A stretch of DNA of 64,000 nucleotides from Pyrenophora tritici-repentis (taxonomy: Eukaryota; Ascomycota; Dothideomycetes; Pleosporales; Pleosporaceae): the NCBI RefSeq assembly GCF_003171515.1, contig NC_089399.1, positions 434,001 through 498,000 on the forward strand. Direction: 5' to 3'. The notes under the pieces were generated by a model, which was not told the DNA's origin, did no database searches, and worked only from the letters and a program-made list of their open reading frames with translations. Both the position numbers and the translations under genes were made by a program. Every line of letters begins with the position of its first letter. Position 1 is the stretch's first letter. Of this stretch, positions 11,617 through 22,216 are shown piece by piece.

Positions 11617-13461
11617 ATGAGCAAACGAGCCTCTCGATCCAAAAACCGCGGCTCTGTACTAAAAGAGCAGAGCTCAACCGATTCGCTACAGCAGGAGAAA
11701 AACGGCAATGCCAATACGACTGCGACAATGAACGGCGTCATGTTGGAACATCGGCGCAAACATGCCTCATTCGAAAGCGACTCACCCGCGAGCCAGGCTG
11801 CCTCGCTCATGGGCAACTCAAATTTCTCCTTGGACGACGATGTACCCAAGCTAGGAGAGCAAGAGGACGGGCCATCCAAGGGCTTTTTTGAGCTCTCCAA
11901 GAAGGACCAAAGCAATTTTTTACTATTGGTACTACTATACTTTCTCCAGGGTATACCAATGGGGCTGGCGCATGGCTCTGTGCCCTTTTTACTCAAGCAC
12001 AGCGTTTCCTACGCCGCCATCGGTGTCTTCTCGCTCGCTGCATACCCATACTCATTAAAACTTCTGTGGAGTCCAATCGTGGATGCAGTCTGGTCGCCTA
12101 GGATAGGACGCAGGAAGAGCTGGATCTTGCCCATTCAAACCATCTCTGGCTTTTCTATGATCTGGCTAGGAAAGAACATCAATCGCATGATGAAGGAGGC
12201 GGGCGAGTCGGATAGCGGTGTATGGAACTTCACCTGGTGGTGGTTTGCGCTTGTGTTCCTGTGCGCTACTCAGGATATTGCTGTGGATGGTAAGGATGAC
12301 ACTTTGCATGTCAGATTTGGATGCTAACAACAACCAGGCTGGGCCCTCACCCTCCTCTCCAACGAGAACCTCGCGTACGCTTCGACGGCGCAAACCGTCG
12401 GTCTGACTGCAGGCCAGTTCCTCTCCTACACCGTTTTCTTGGCCTTCAACTCGAAAGATTTCGCAAATCGATGGTTCCGCACCATTCCGGCAGAGACGGG
12501 TATCATGGAGCTCGACGGCTACTTGAGCTTCTGGGGATGGGCATACTTGATTGTTACCTTGGGATTGGCAGTCATGAAGCGCGAAGATCGCGACAAGAAC
12601 GGTGACGGAATCAGCGAGGTTTACCGTTCAATGTGGGGCATCTTGAAGTTGAAGAACATCCAAAGCTTCATCATCATCCATCTTATCGCCAAGATCGGCT
12701 TCCAAGCCAATGACGCGGTTACGAGTCTGAAGCTACTGGACAAGGGCTTGAAGCAGGAGCAGCTGTCGCTCGTCATTCTCGTCGACTTTCCTGTCGAGGT
12801 TTTCCTGGGGTACTACATTGGTAAATGGTGCCAAACATATCCACCAATGCACATCTGGTGTTGGTCTTTTATCGGGCGTCTGGTGGCTGCTGGGTTCGCA
12901 CAGTTTGTGGTATCCATCTTCCCAGTTGGAGGCGCATCGTCTGGATTTGTCTTGCTGGTTATTGCCGAGCATGTGCTGTCGACCTTTATGAATACAGTCA
13001 TGTTTGTCGCTGTCAGCGCTTTCCATGCGAAGATATCTGACCCGCTCATCGGTGGCACATACATGACGCTGCTCGCTACGTAAGTCTTCCTCACCTTGCT
13101 GACACACTACCGATGACTGACATGACACAGCGTCTCCAACCTAGGCGGCACATTCCCGCGCTACTTTGTTCTCAAGGCCGTCGACATGTTTACTGCAGCA
13201 ACGTGCATACCGCCAACCAACCCGCCCAAGCCTGATCTCCTCAAGGGTCCTCTAGTTACACAACCCTTCTCTTGTGCTCTTGAGCCAGAGAAGCACAAGT
13301 GTATTGAGGGGGGCGGTATCTGCAATGTCACAACTGATGGATATTATATTGTGAACATTCTCTGTATTGTAATCGGTGTGGTTACTTTCTGGGGGTACAT
13401 TAAGCCGGCCGTTATGAGGATACAGGCTTTGCCTATGCGGGCATGGAGAATTGCTCCTTAG
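11617..13461 (+). CDS. Acetyl-CoA transporter, SLC33A1/AT-1 family
   Basis: Exons 11617-12289, 12338-13079 and 13131-13461 give 581 residues. After a polar N-terminus of about 100 residues come around eleven to twelve hydrophobic segments. The family signature is clear: NFLLLVLLYFLQGIPMGLAHGSVPFLL, then YPYSLKLLWSPIVDAVW and RIGRRKSWILPIQ, then TQDIAVDGWALTLLS, and later FAGDAVT-like FQANDAVTSLKLLDKG. This is the SLC33 branch of the major facilitator superfamily, which moves acetyl-CoA into the ER/Golgi lumen for protein and glycan acetylation. The loop before the last helix contains several cysteines (CIPP, SCALEPEKHKCIEGGGIC), a feature of this family. The ATG at 11617 has A at -3. Confidence 0.92.
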
Positions 13462-14343
13462 AGCATATAACATGGCACTGAAGCTGTAATACAACGATTC
13501 CGTCTTCTCCTGTGAAATACTCGACTGAAGTTGCCATTCCTTGGTGCAGATGTTGGACAATGGACGTTGAACTTTTAGACTCGGCATTATGCGTGCGCAA
13601 GTGGCTTGCAGGCTGGCGCACTTCTGTGCCGCGTCCACGCGCTCCCTCGTGACTAGGCGTCGCTGATCGGCCAAATAGCGCAAGTGCAAGGCCGCATGCA
13701 GCTCGACACATGCAGGTACGTTTGCCGCGCAGCTGGACACAAAAAACGTCAGTATGTAAGGGTTTGTGTTGTAGTAATCAGCCACTCTCGATGCTTGAAG
13801 TTCTAGTGGCTACAAGCATGTTAGCGGGCGGCAAGCCGTGTAAGTAGGGTGACGGCTGCAAACTTTGGACCCTTTCTGTAAGCAGGCCAAGTCTCGACCC
13901 GACCATTCGTAAACCTTGTAATGCATGCATATGGGCGAGAGCACATTCACCTGCGAGGCAATGGTGCCGATAAGACCACGAGGACCGTATAATCATGCCA
14001 TTGAGGCTTGTAAATGAAGCGTGTCGACGCTTATCTGAGTAGGGCTAGTCGGCTGGGACCACGCGTTTTGACATCTGTCGCAAATTATCTGCTGATCTTG
14101 AGACTTGATACCTCTTTGCATTTATTCCTAGTCGCCTACCCGGCCTATCGCTGTTCTTTCTTTCACGCTTTCATCCTACTCTAATCGCGACATCTTGACC
14201 TACGTCAGACTCTACACATAGTGCAATCACTGCACGCCATCACACCTTGACCCTGCAAGCCCGTTGCGCCAACTTTGCAGCCAGCGTTTTCCCAGTTAGC
14301 ATCTGTCGCATCGCTCTTGTCGTACAAACCACCAAACGCGCCA
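13462..14343. other. Intergenic region upstream of the peroxiredoxin gene
   Basis: An 882-bp stretch containing the transporter 3' UTR and the peroxiredoxin promoter and leader (pyrimidine-rich around 14130-14240). I see no gene or repeat in it. Confidence 0.4.
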
Positions 14344-15135
14344 ATGGCTTTTCCAGCTTATCAGCCTAAAGCGCGGGTGCAGAAAGCCGCGCCTCACTTT
14401 TCTGGCACAGCAGTTGTTGATGGCACCTTTGAAGGTACACCGCCATCTTGCCCCAAATCCCCTATATCCAATACTGACATGTGACTCAGAACTCAGCTTG
14501 ACGACCTACACATCCACTAAGCAATGGCTTGTCCTCGGCTTCGTCCCCATGGCCTGGACTTTTGTCTGCCCGACAGAAATCATCGCCTTCAGTGAACGCG
14601 CCTCCGACTTTGCCGCCCGCGGCGCCAGCGTCGTCTTCGCTAGCACAGATAGCGAGTATAGTCTACTCGCCTGGACGAACGCAAGCAAGAAGGATGGCGG
14701 TCTAGGCAAAATCAACATACCGCTGTTGAGTGACAAGAACCACAGCGTGTCCAAGGATTATGGAGTGTTGATTGAAGAGGAGGGTATCGCTTTGCGAGGA
14801 CTGTTCTTGATCGACCCCCATGGCATTATACGCCAGATTACCATCAATGACTTGCCTGTTGGACGGTCGGTCGACGAGACACTCCGTCTGATCGATGCCT
14901 TCCAGTTCACCGATAAGTACGGTGAGGTATGTTCAACTCGTACATTCACATCTCCCAATATATACAAGAGCTAACTTGACTTCACTAGGTCTGCCCGGCC
15001 AACTGGAATCCCGGTGATGAGACCATCAAGGCAACACCCGCAGGCAACAAGGAGTATCTTGAGAAGGTCCATGCCGATACCAAGATGTCTGATATTGCCA
15101 CAAAAACAAACGGCAGAGCTTCTGGAGCGCACTGA
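14344..15135 (+). CDS. Typical 2-Cys peroxiredoxin
   Basis: Exons 14344-14434, 14490-14926 and 14989-15135 give 224 residues. The peroxidatic cysteine sits in [11 protein letters not shown] and the resolving cysteine in VCPANWNPG, so the protein should reduce peroxides through a 2-Cys cycle with thioredoxin. The GGLG motif ([12 protein letters not shown]) linked to sensitivity to overoxidation is present, but the C-terminal YF motif is not: the tail reads [13 protein letters not shown] and ends in a short polar extension. The block before the active cysteine is PMAWTF rather than the common PLDFTF. The ATG at 14344 is the first that fits the domain; there is no targeting sequence, so a cytosolic enzyme is likely. 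Confidence 0.9.
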
Positions 15136-15659
15136 ATGTACTCGTGTGGGAATGTTGGTTCTTTTGCAAGCAGCATGCTGATTTTCTGTTTCGACGAGAG
15201 TTTTCAATCGACATCTTTTCTCGGCTTGCTTGCTCGCATAACACCGTCGTCTTGTTGCTCGGATATTGGGTGGCATTGGATGGTGTTGTTTTGGCGCGTT
15301 TGCCATAGAGTTGTAGCTGTTGATTGTAGTCTTGCGCTTCTCTCAGACGTTCCTTTGTATCAGTAGATCCTGTATGTAGTAGTGTACCTAGGTATGATTG
15401 GAACCATGCAAGTTTGAAATCCGGTCACTTGGTGTGTAACATCGTTATGGAAAATTTAATATCGATTGTTTGCTTCGTGCATGTTCTGGGCGTACTAACT
15501 AGCTGGAAGCATAGTTCGTATTAAATTCATATGGTTCCAAGTGTCAACCTGGTTGAACATGTACATCCAGTAGGCAACGCTTATGCATGGTTCCTGTTAG
15601 CGGCGGCTTGGCGGGCTGCATCGCCACGCGAGACGCCCCGGATCTCTACCTCTTTCGAC
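15136..15659. other. Intergenic region upstream of the two-Myb gene
   Basis: Holds the peroxiredoxin 3' UTR and the promoter of the Myb-type gene. A CTAAC site followed by an AG (about 15495-15512) looks like the end of a 5'-UTR intron. Otherwise nothing is recognised. Confidence 0.35.
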
Positions 15660-17765
15660 ATGGTCACGATCAAGTCTCCAATCATGGAGCCTCGACTAAA
15701 TGCATTGCTAGATATCTCGACCCAGGACAACGCGTCCATGATGAGCTCGTCGGGCATGGCGTCCCCTGGCACGGAAAGGCCATCACATCCTGCCGATCCT
15801 ACTTTCGTACGCCCTAAAGCGCTCATGCTGGGAAACTCACTTCCTGAAAACTCCCAAGCAAACGACATCCGCAAAGAGACCCAAGACAGGAATTTTCCTA
15901 CACGAGCTATGCCTAGCGCTCCAATTGCACAGGTGTTGAACGACGAGGGGAATCGACTGTCCGCACAATCTGTACCCACTACTTTTACGTCATCATCGAC
16001 AACCCCCTTCAGTGGCAGGTTAGTCGACCTACTACTAGACAGCCCGGAACATTCGAAACAGCGATGGGACCAGGATCAGCAGTTCTTACAACCTGAAAAT
16101 ACGGGATATAGCCCATCTGTAATCAAACTACCGAGACTGCCGCAACCGCCCAAAAGGACAGCAAAACGACCTAGGATACCTCCGTTGCTACAAGGTTTAC
16201 ATCAACCGCCTCCTTTACCGCCTGAGGGTAGGCTTTTTCCACCGATTACCGGCGAGAAGAATGCCTTCGCAGGGGACAGGGGCTACGACTCTCTATTCGA
16301 CGAGTCGAGAACTAAAGATGTGGACGACCATGCCTTTCTTGAAAACGGGACACAAGAACTCGGCAGAATCAATCAACATGGAGAGACCATGTCAGTTTCT
16401 CAACCAGGGGCTCAAAATACACTTGTCAACAGTACAGCTGCTGTTCCAGAAACGGATGTGCTAACCAACAAGGCAACAACCGCTTCAGATCAGGTCCCAA
16501 CCAAACGCGGCAAGAAGCGGAACAGATGGTCTGAACAAGAGACTAAGGATCTCCTCGTAGGTGTCAGTAAATTCGGAATCGGGAACTGGAAGAAGATATT
16601 GCAAAGCCCGGATTTTACATTTCACAACCGGACGGCTGTCGATTTGAAGGACCGATTCCGTGTATGTTGCCCTGGTGAAGGCCTGAAGCCAAGGCAACCA
16701 AAAGCAAAAGGGAAGGAGAAGAAGGACGATGTGCCCCCAGGCCCATCAGTGGATGCGTCTCCTACCCATCAGCAGCCGTCACCAAGCAATGCAGAAAACT
16801 CCGCCTCCACTCAGACTATTGCTTCTCCGAAGCAATTAGGAAATCAACAACGCGCACCACCTCGCAACAAGACAGTGATACCCGACCTTGCCGAACTAGG
16901 TATCCGCGAGCCATTTTCAAAAACCACACGTCGGCCCCGCCGCGCCTTTAGCGCAAATGACGACATGAATCTGCTCAAGGGGTTCGAAAAGTACGGCCCA
17001 GTGTGGCACTTTATGCGCGACGACGCCGAGCTCGACTTTGGAACAAGACACCCCACCGATCTACGCGATCGATTCAGGATTAGATATCCAGAGAAATATG
17101 CAAAGGCGGGGTACAAGCTCAAGACCAAGGAGAAGGAACGTAGCATGGAGAAGCAAGCCCTTGAACAAGAAAAAACAGACTCCTCTACTAAACCTGACGA
17201 TTCTGCTACGCAGACTTCTTCTTCGTCTTCTTCACAACAGCAGCTACACAGGACCAGCCAGTCGTACAGCACCGATATCACAAAAGACATGTATCCGTCA
17301 AGTGGCTATGGTACAACCATGTCTTCACACTTGTCAAACTCAAGTCTATCCCTCAAACCCTATGCTTCGTCAACGTACCTCTCCGACCCCCTTCCCACCC
17401 TCCCCTTCGACGACGAAAACCTCGTCGACGACATGGGCAACGGTGACGAAAGCCCAATCACACTTAGTCGCAACATTCTCCGCTGGGCAGACGCAAATCC
17501 CTCTTCGCTGTTCACGTCTATGACGCAAGCCTCGTCGTTGGGGGCAGCGGTGAATGCACATACGGGGACTCTCAATCCCCCGGAAAGGGCGTTGGGAACA
17601 AGCATGTTTGGTGGGAATGATGGGCTGCATGGTAATGGTGGTTTTACGACGCAATCGCAGTCGCAGATGGATGGGGCGAGGGGTGGGAGTTTGGCGGAGG
17701 CGGATGCTTGGCTTTCTGCGAGTTCGGAACGTATGTCAAGGGCAACGTATACGTATCGGGCTTGA
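15660..17765 (+). CDS. Protein with two Myb/SANT repeats, Teb1-like
   Basis: A single open frame of 701 residues from the ATG at 15660; an earlier in-frame ATG at 15531 would add 43 residues, but its context is weaker. The protein is mostly Ser/Pro/Gln-rich and disordered. It carries two Myb-type DNA-binding repeats: about residues 285-345 (RNRWSEQETKDLLVGVSKFG.GNW, then DLKDRFR) and about 425-485 (RRAFSANDDMNLLKGFEKYG..W, then DLRDRFRIRYP). Both end in the VDLKDRFR-like third helix typical of telobox-binding Myb domains such as TRF and fission-yeast Teb1. A nuclear factor binding telomere-like repeats is therefore likely; whether it acts at telomeres or at histone and other promoters cannot be told from sequence. 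Confidence 0.75.
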   Translation: MVTIKSPIMEPRLNALLDISTQDNASMMSSSGMASPGTERPSHPADPTFVRPKALMLGNSLPENSQANDIRKETQDRNFPTRAMPSAPIAQVLNDEGNRLSAQSVPTTFTSSSTTPFSGRLVDLLLDSPEHSKQRWDQDQQFLQPENTGYSPSVIKLPRLPQPPKRTAKRPRIPPLLQGLHQPPPLPPEGRLFPPITGEKNAFAGDRGYDSLFDESRTKDVDDHAFLENGTQELGRINQHGETMSVSQPGAQNTLVNSTAAVPETDVLTNKATTASDQVPTKRGKKRNRWSEQETKDLLVGVSKFGIGNWKKILQSPDFTFHNRTAVDLKDRFRVCCPGEGLKPRQPKAKGKEKKDDVPPGPSVDASPTHQQPSPSNAENSASTQTIASPKQLGNQQRAPPRNKTVIPDLAELGIREPFSKTTRRPRRAFSANDDMNLLKGFEKYGPVWHFMRDDAELDFGTRHPTDLRDRFRIRYPEKYAKAGYKLKTKEKERSMEKQALEQEKTDSSTKPDDSATQTSSSSSSQQQLHRTSQSYSTDITKDMYPSSGYGTTMSSHLSNSSLSLKPYASSTYLSDPLPTLPFDDENLVDDMGNGDESPITLSRNILRWADANPSSLFTSMTQASSLGAAVNAHTGTLNPPERALGTSMFGGNDGLHGNGGFTTQSQSQMDGARGGSLAEADAWLSASSERMSRATYTYRA

Positions 17766-18013
17766 TTTTAGTATGTTTTAATAATGATGATATGAATTTA
17801 TGGTTTCGCTTTAATGCTGCTACACCTGGCTGATGGGTTGAAATTGACATTGGTCAAGGATGGAGCTTCAAGTTATCCGTTTCGTTGGATATATGATTGT
17901 TGCGTCCCTGAAGTACCCGCCTGTACAGGAACCACAATTTTGACCATATTCAAGACCAAAAGACCACAAGAAGGGTGTCTCTCATACAACCCTTCCAGCT
18001 CTTCCACATCGCC

Positions 18014-20472
18014 CTACCTCCCCGCCTGACAAATAGCCAGACAAAATTCTCGGAAATCACCCTTTGTAGCCTCCTCAATGTCTTCTTCCACCACACGCCC
18101 ATACTTTTCGTCGTACTCTGTCTGCACCCTTGAGAAATGCAGACGGTCCCAATGTAAGCGCACAAGGCGGGAGATGAGCAATTCGACTCTTTGCTGGCGT
18201 TCGTGCTTGCTCGTGGCGGATAAACGTCCGGAGGAGCGGGGGTCGCTGGCGGGTTCGATGAGATCGACCAGTGCGTGGTTCAAGAGCATAGCGTCTCTCG
18301 CTGGGCGGTTAACTGGTGGGAATTCGTGTTAGTATGGTGTACTTTGGGTGAATTTGTGTTACATAGGGAGGTGTATGACTTACTGACGCCATTGAGGATA
18401 TGTGCAATAACCTCTCCAACAAGATTGTTACTCTTCTTCAGCGCATCTCGCGCAAAATTACCTTGGTAATACCGTTCGTACGTTCTCAGCACGTCTCGCA
18501 AGTGCGCATCGCTTCGCGTCACAACAATTTCCAACATGTCTGATTCGCCGCCCTCTCTGGCTCGGATTGCCCTGTACAGCGTATCAACGTCGCGATCGCG
18601 CTTTTCAGGTGGCCAGACATCGCTCTCTTCCTGCCGCTGGCCTTCGAGCGCCCACAAGACCGCCTTGCGGAACTTGTCGGCCTTGAGCTCCTTGTCCATG
18701 CAGCGCGTGAGCGAGTCGCCATAACGCTTGTCCTTGAAAGAATCCTTGATCTCGCGGATCTCATGGTTCTGGCGACCCATGAGGGCTTCGATGAGGAGCT
18801 CGCGACGAGCCGAGTTGGACTGGTACCAGTAGTTTGCCCAATAACCCTCGCTTTCGTACTTGCCTAGAGCTGTGATGTAGGCAATCTTGCCAAAACTACC
18901 AGGAATTTTCATCTTGATGTGTTTCGCAATATTGACTCCCCGACCCTGTAACTTGAAATGCCGCTTGTACTCAGTTCTCAGCTCGAGCATTTGGTCATGC
19001 GACAGAGCTGGGATGATATCAATTATTGTACCCGCATCAGGCGTGCCAGCCATGGCACTGGTAAGCGCAAGCGCGTCTTCGGTCGCATCATATATGCGCA
19101 CTCTCCGCTTCTCTTTCTCAGGGAGGCGGTCTCCATAATCATATGTCGCCACAGCTAGCTTATCGGTACGGTTAAAATGCGACGGTGGGCTTGAAGGTCG
19201 TCGCGAGGTCGAACGGGTACGACGGCGAACATGCCTACCCTTGCTAGAAGACCGCGAATGACTGGAAGCTCTGGGAGCGAGTGTGTCCCGGGGCGAAAGA
19301 GTATCTCGAGGAGAAAGGGTCTCGAGAGTGGGCAGATGATTGAGGTCGTCATCGTCTAGCATAAGGGACTGCGGCATAGGGCTGAGCGATTGATAAGTGC
19401 CATGGTAAGCTTCGAGCAAAGGACTTGGTGGTGGTAGTCCACCGGGGAAACCTCCAGGCATGCCTCCGGGTACAATCATGCGCAGATCAGGCCTGTTTCC
19501 GCTCACAGACAGCCTGTCCATGCGCAATTCTTCAGGCCTATCAGGTCGACCATAGTTGCCTTGTGGACGCAATTCTTCAGGCTTATCGGGTCGGCCATAG
19601 TTGCCTTGGGGACGCAATTCTACCACATTACGGCCGTCATGCGAAGCCGCGCGACGGTGCTCGGGGCGCGGCGAATGTTGGCCCATTGGCGGAGGGGGGT
19701 ACGCGTGCTGGGCAGCTTGCGGTGGAGGGGGAGCTTGCGGCATGGCTGCATACTGCGATTGCGATGGAGGCGCCTGTGGCATGGCTGAGTATTGCGATTG
19801 CTGCGATGAGGGTGTCTGCGACGTATTCGAGTATTGTGACTGCGGCGGCGAAGAGTATGAGGGGCTCATGGGCTGAGTATTGTGTCGCACAGCGGGCGGC
19901 TGGTTGCTAGTGGCGGGCTTCGCCGTGTAGGTAATGTTTGCGGGTGGGTTTGCATATTGGAAGCTACCACTTGTCGCAGACGGTGTCCTCGGGTGCGATC
20001 TTGTATACGCGCTTTGGGAGGCTGGCGCTGCCGTGTAGGCGAAGTTGTTTGTGGTCGGCGCATACTGCACATTTCCGGGTTGGGCATATGCGATACCCGT
20101 CGAGGGCGCTGCTGTGGTAGAGGGATGCGCAAAGGATGCCGTCTGGGGGTGATAACCTGGACGTTCGTGAGGCGGGAGGTCATTGTAGTTGCCCATAGTA
20201 ATGGGCGCGCTCGTTGATCTGGCCGCCATATCTCAGTTTGGCTCTCGTGATGTTTGTGGGAGACATTTCGGGGAGTCAGAACGTCGATGTACTCACGTCG
20301 CATATTGATTACCTGGCTGCCTGATTTCATACTGCGGGGGTCCTGCACCGTCAGCTGCACCGTATCGCTGAGGCTCTCGCCCGTTGTGGCTGCGTGAGCG
20401 ATCACGTTCGCGACCGCGCCCAGGCGATTTGGACCGCGACCGTCTTGAACCTTCGTCTGGTCGCAATGACAT
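18014..20472 (-). CDS. Fungal annexin with long disordered N-terminus
   Basis: Exons 20472-20297, 20218-18384 and 18312-18014 give 769 residues. The first ~60 residues are an Arg/Ser-rich stretch (SRRSRSKSPGRGRERDRSRS); to about residue 380 the protein is Pro/Gln/Tyr-rich and low-complexity, with two tandem 15-residue units (EELRPQGNYGRPDKP). The C-terminal half carries degenerate annexin repeats, recognisable from DALALTSAM.GTPD...IIDIIPALSHDQMLELRTEYK, the RRELLIEALMGR block and TLYRAIRAREG...LEIVVTRSDAHLRDVLRTYE. Canonical type-2 calcium sites (GxGT) are not obvious, so calcium-dependent membrane binding may be weak. Long N-termini like this occur in fungal annexins and in animal annexins A7/A11. 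It is divergent from the 2EXR gene, 808 bp away. Confidence 0.85.
19529..19618 (-). repeat. Two tandem 45-bp units inside the annexin gene
   Basis: Units at 19529-19573 and 19574-19618 differ at only a few positions and encode the 15-residue repeats of the annexin N-terminal region. Confidence 0.85.
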
Positions 20473-21280
20473 GGCGCCGTTCTTCTGCTTTGTTTTGCAG
20501 ATAGTGGAGAATATTTCCCTCAATTCACGTGTGGTCGAGAGCTACGCGCCGGACAAGCTGAAAATTGCGATGGCCGGGAAAGCTTCCACAAGCCGCCCCT
20601 AAGGAGCCTCGCTCCTCCATGCTGGAATTGGGGGCCGGAATCTGGGCTCTGAAACTACATGCTCTGTGTGACTGACGAGTCTGTGAGGCTTCGTGTGTTT
20701 CGTGGGATATCAACTCTCCATCAGTATGCAGTATCACTCTGCAAAAGCAGCTGTAAAGGTTTGATAGGGTGGATTCCGAGGAAGCGTATACCGGTCCTTC
20801 TCTCACAGCCCTCTCCCTGCATCACTTCGACAACTCTTACAGCGCATCATAGCGCAAGGCAAATTGTACAAGATTTTCGAATGAGAGGAAAGGATGGAGA
20901 AAATTTTGTTGAGCTGACCCGTAATGTACCGTAAGCTTCAGCTGCAGAATGTCGCCGAAAACGGGAGTGGTGGGTCTTGACGTCTCTACTCACCGCTTTA
21001 GATACTCTATAGGTCAAATACTCGTACGGAATTGCACAATTTTCAGGGAACATATCCCACTTGTGGGATTTGTCGGGGAGCTGGACACTTGGGCCACTGA
21101 CGCCTCATGGCGTGCAATGGCTGATAGAATGTGCCGGTGTAACGCCACGATGCAGAGATAGACGAAAAACTAACAGTAGCTGAGTAGCATCTGGATTGGG
21201 CCATTAGCACAAGCCAGGCTCTCCCAATGCTCAGTTAAAGCTGATAAGACGCCGCCGTCAGACGTTACTCTCATCCTCAC
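20473..21280. other. Divergent intergenic region, annexin and 2EXR gene
   Basis: 808 bp with no convincing gene; short frames on both strands lack family features. It should contain both promoters. Confidence 0.4.
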
Positions 21281-22216
21281 ATGTCATCTACCATGGCTGT
21301 CATTACACCCCCCGAAAACCTCCAGTCCCAATCACCACTGCTCCGACTACCAGCTGAGATCAAGCACATCATTTATGGCTTATGCTTCACCAATGAATCA
21401 CCGATCACCATTGAACGTGTCAACGAACAATGTGGTATAATGCCTTGTGCAACACCAGGGGCCTCTCTGCTTCAAACATGCCGCAGAATATACCATGAAG
21501 TCGATCGTCGTCCCCTATTCAGACAAAATACCTTCCGCTTCTCAGACCCTGAAGTGATGCGGTCTTTCCTTCTTGGACTTCCAGTCGAATACAGAACGCG
21601 GATTCAGGACATCGAGATAGACATGCGCAATCTCGACTCGGACCATGCCCATATCACACGCGGATGGTTGCAGTATCTGGCGATGACAGGAACTAAAACA
21701 ATCAGCTCCTTACGTATCGATGCGGCTGGCCTCAAGTGTATTCGAATCAATCTCGAAGCGTGGCCCGTAATTCCCATGCCCCGAATCGAACTCTGGAATG
21801 TCCTGAGGAGCATGCTATCAGAACTCAAAGATCTTGAGAGAATAGTTGTAACTGGTGCGAGCAGGGGCAGAGGGATGGGTCAACAGCCGCCGTGTTCGCC
21901 AGTCCATTTCGTTGGCGGAGATGATGTTGGCACGAACGACTTGCTCTTCCGGATGAGCCAGTGTGTGCTTGGAGACCAGAGCAACCATAAGATTGTCAAA
22001 TGGACACGAAACAACGGGAAAATGCAGCTGGAAGTGTTTTCCAGATACCAGTTGCAAGAACGCGTCGATAAACATGGATCGGGGTCGCGGGGAATACAAA
22101 ATCAAACAGGTGTCTGGCCATTGTATGGATATTGTACCATATCTGCGTATGATACCTATCCTTCGACTAGCATGGAAATTGCGGATAAACAGACTAATCC
22201 CAATGCCGTCGTATAA
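21281..22216 (+). CDS. 2EXR/F-box-like hypothetical protein
   Basis: A single exon of 311 residues. Residues about 20-100 match the F-box-like/2EXR pattern common in Dothideomycetes: LLRLPAEIKHIIYGLCF, then SLLQTCRRIYHEVDRRPLFRQNTFRFSD. Such proteins occur in large, fast-evolving families; some may recruit targets to SCF ubiquitin ligases, but this is not shown here. The rest has no recognised domain. Its last 23 coding bases (22194-22216) overlap the last coding bases of GPI2 on the other strand. I cannot assign a function. Confidence 0.7.
   Translation: MSSTMAVITPPENLQSQSPLLRLPAEIKHIIYGLCFTNESPITIERVNEQCGIMPCATPGASLLQTCRRIYHEVDRRPLFRQNTFRFSDPEVMRSFLLGLPVEYRTRIQDIEIDMRNLDSDHAHITRGWLQYLAMTGTKTISSLRIDAAGLKCIRINLEAWPVIPMPRIELWNVLRSMLSELKDLERIVVTGASRGRGMGQQPPCSPVHFVGGDDVGTNDLLFRMSQCVLGDQSNHKIVKWTRNNGKMQLEVFSRYQLQERVDKHGSGSRGIQNQTGVWPLYGYCTISAYDTYPSTSMEIADKQTNPNAVV

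Noticed and set aside
13252..13785. Minus-strand open frame of 177 codons overlapping the 3' end of the acetyl-CoA transporter
   Set aside because: Half of it is antisense to conserved transporter sequence; no recognisable domain.
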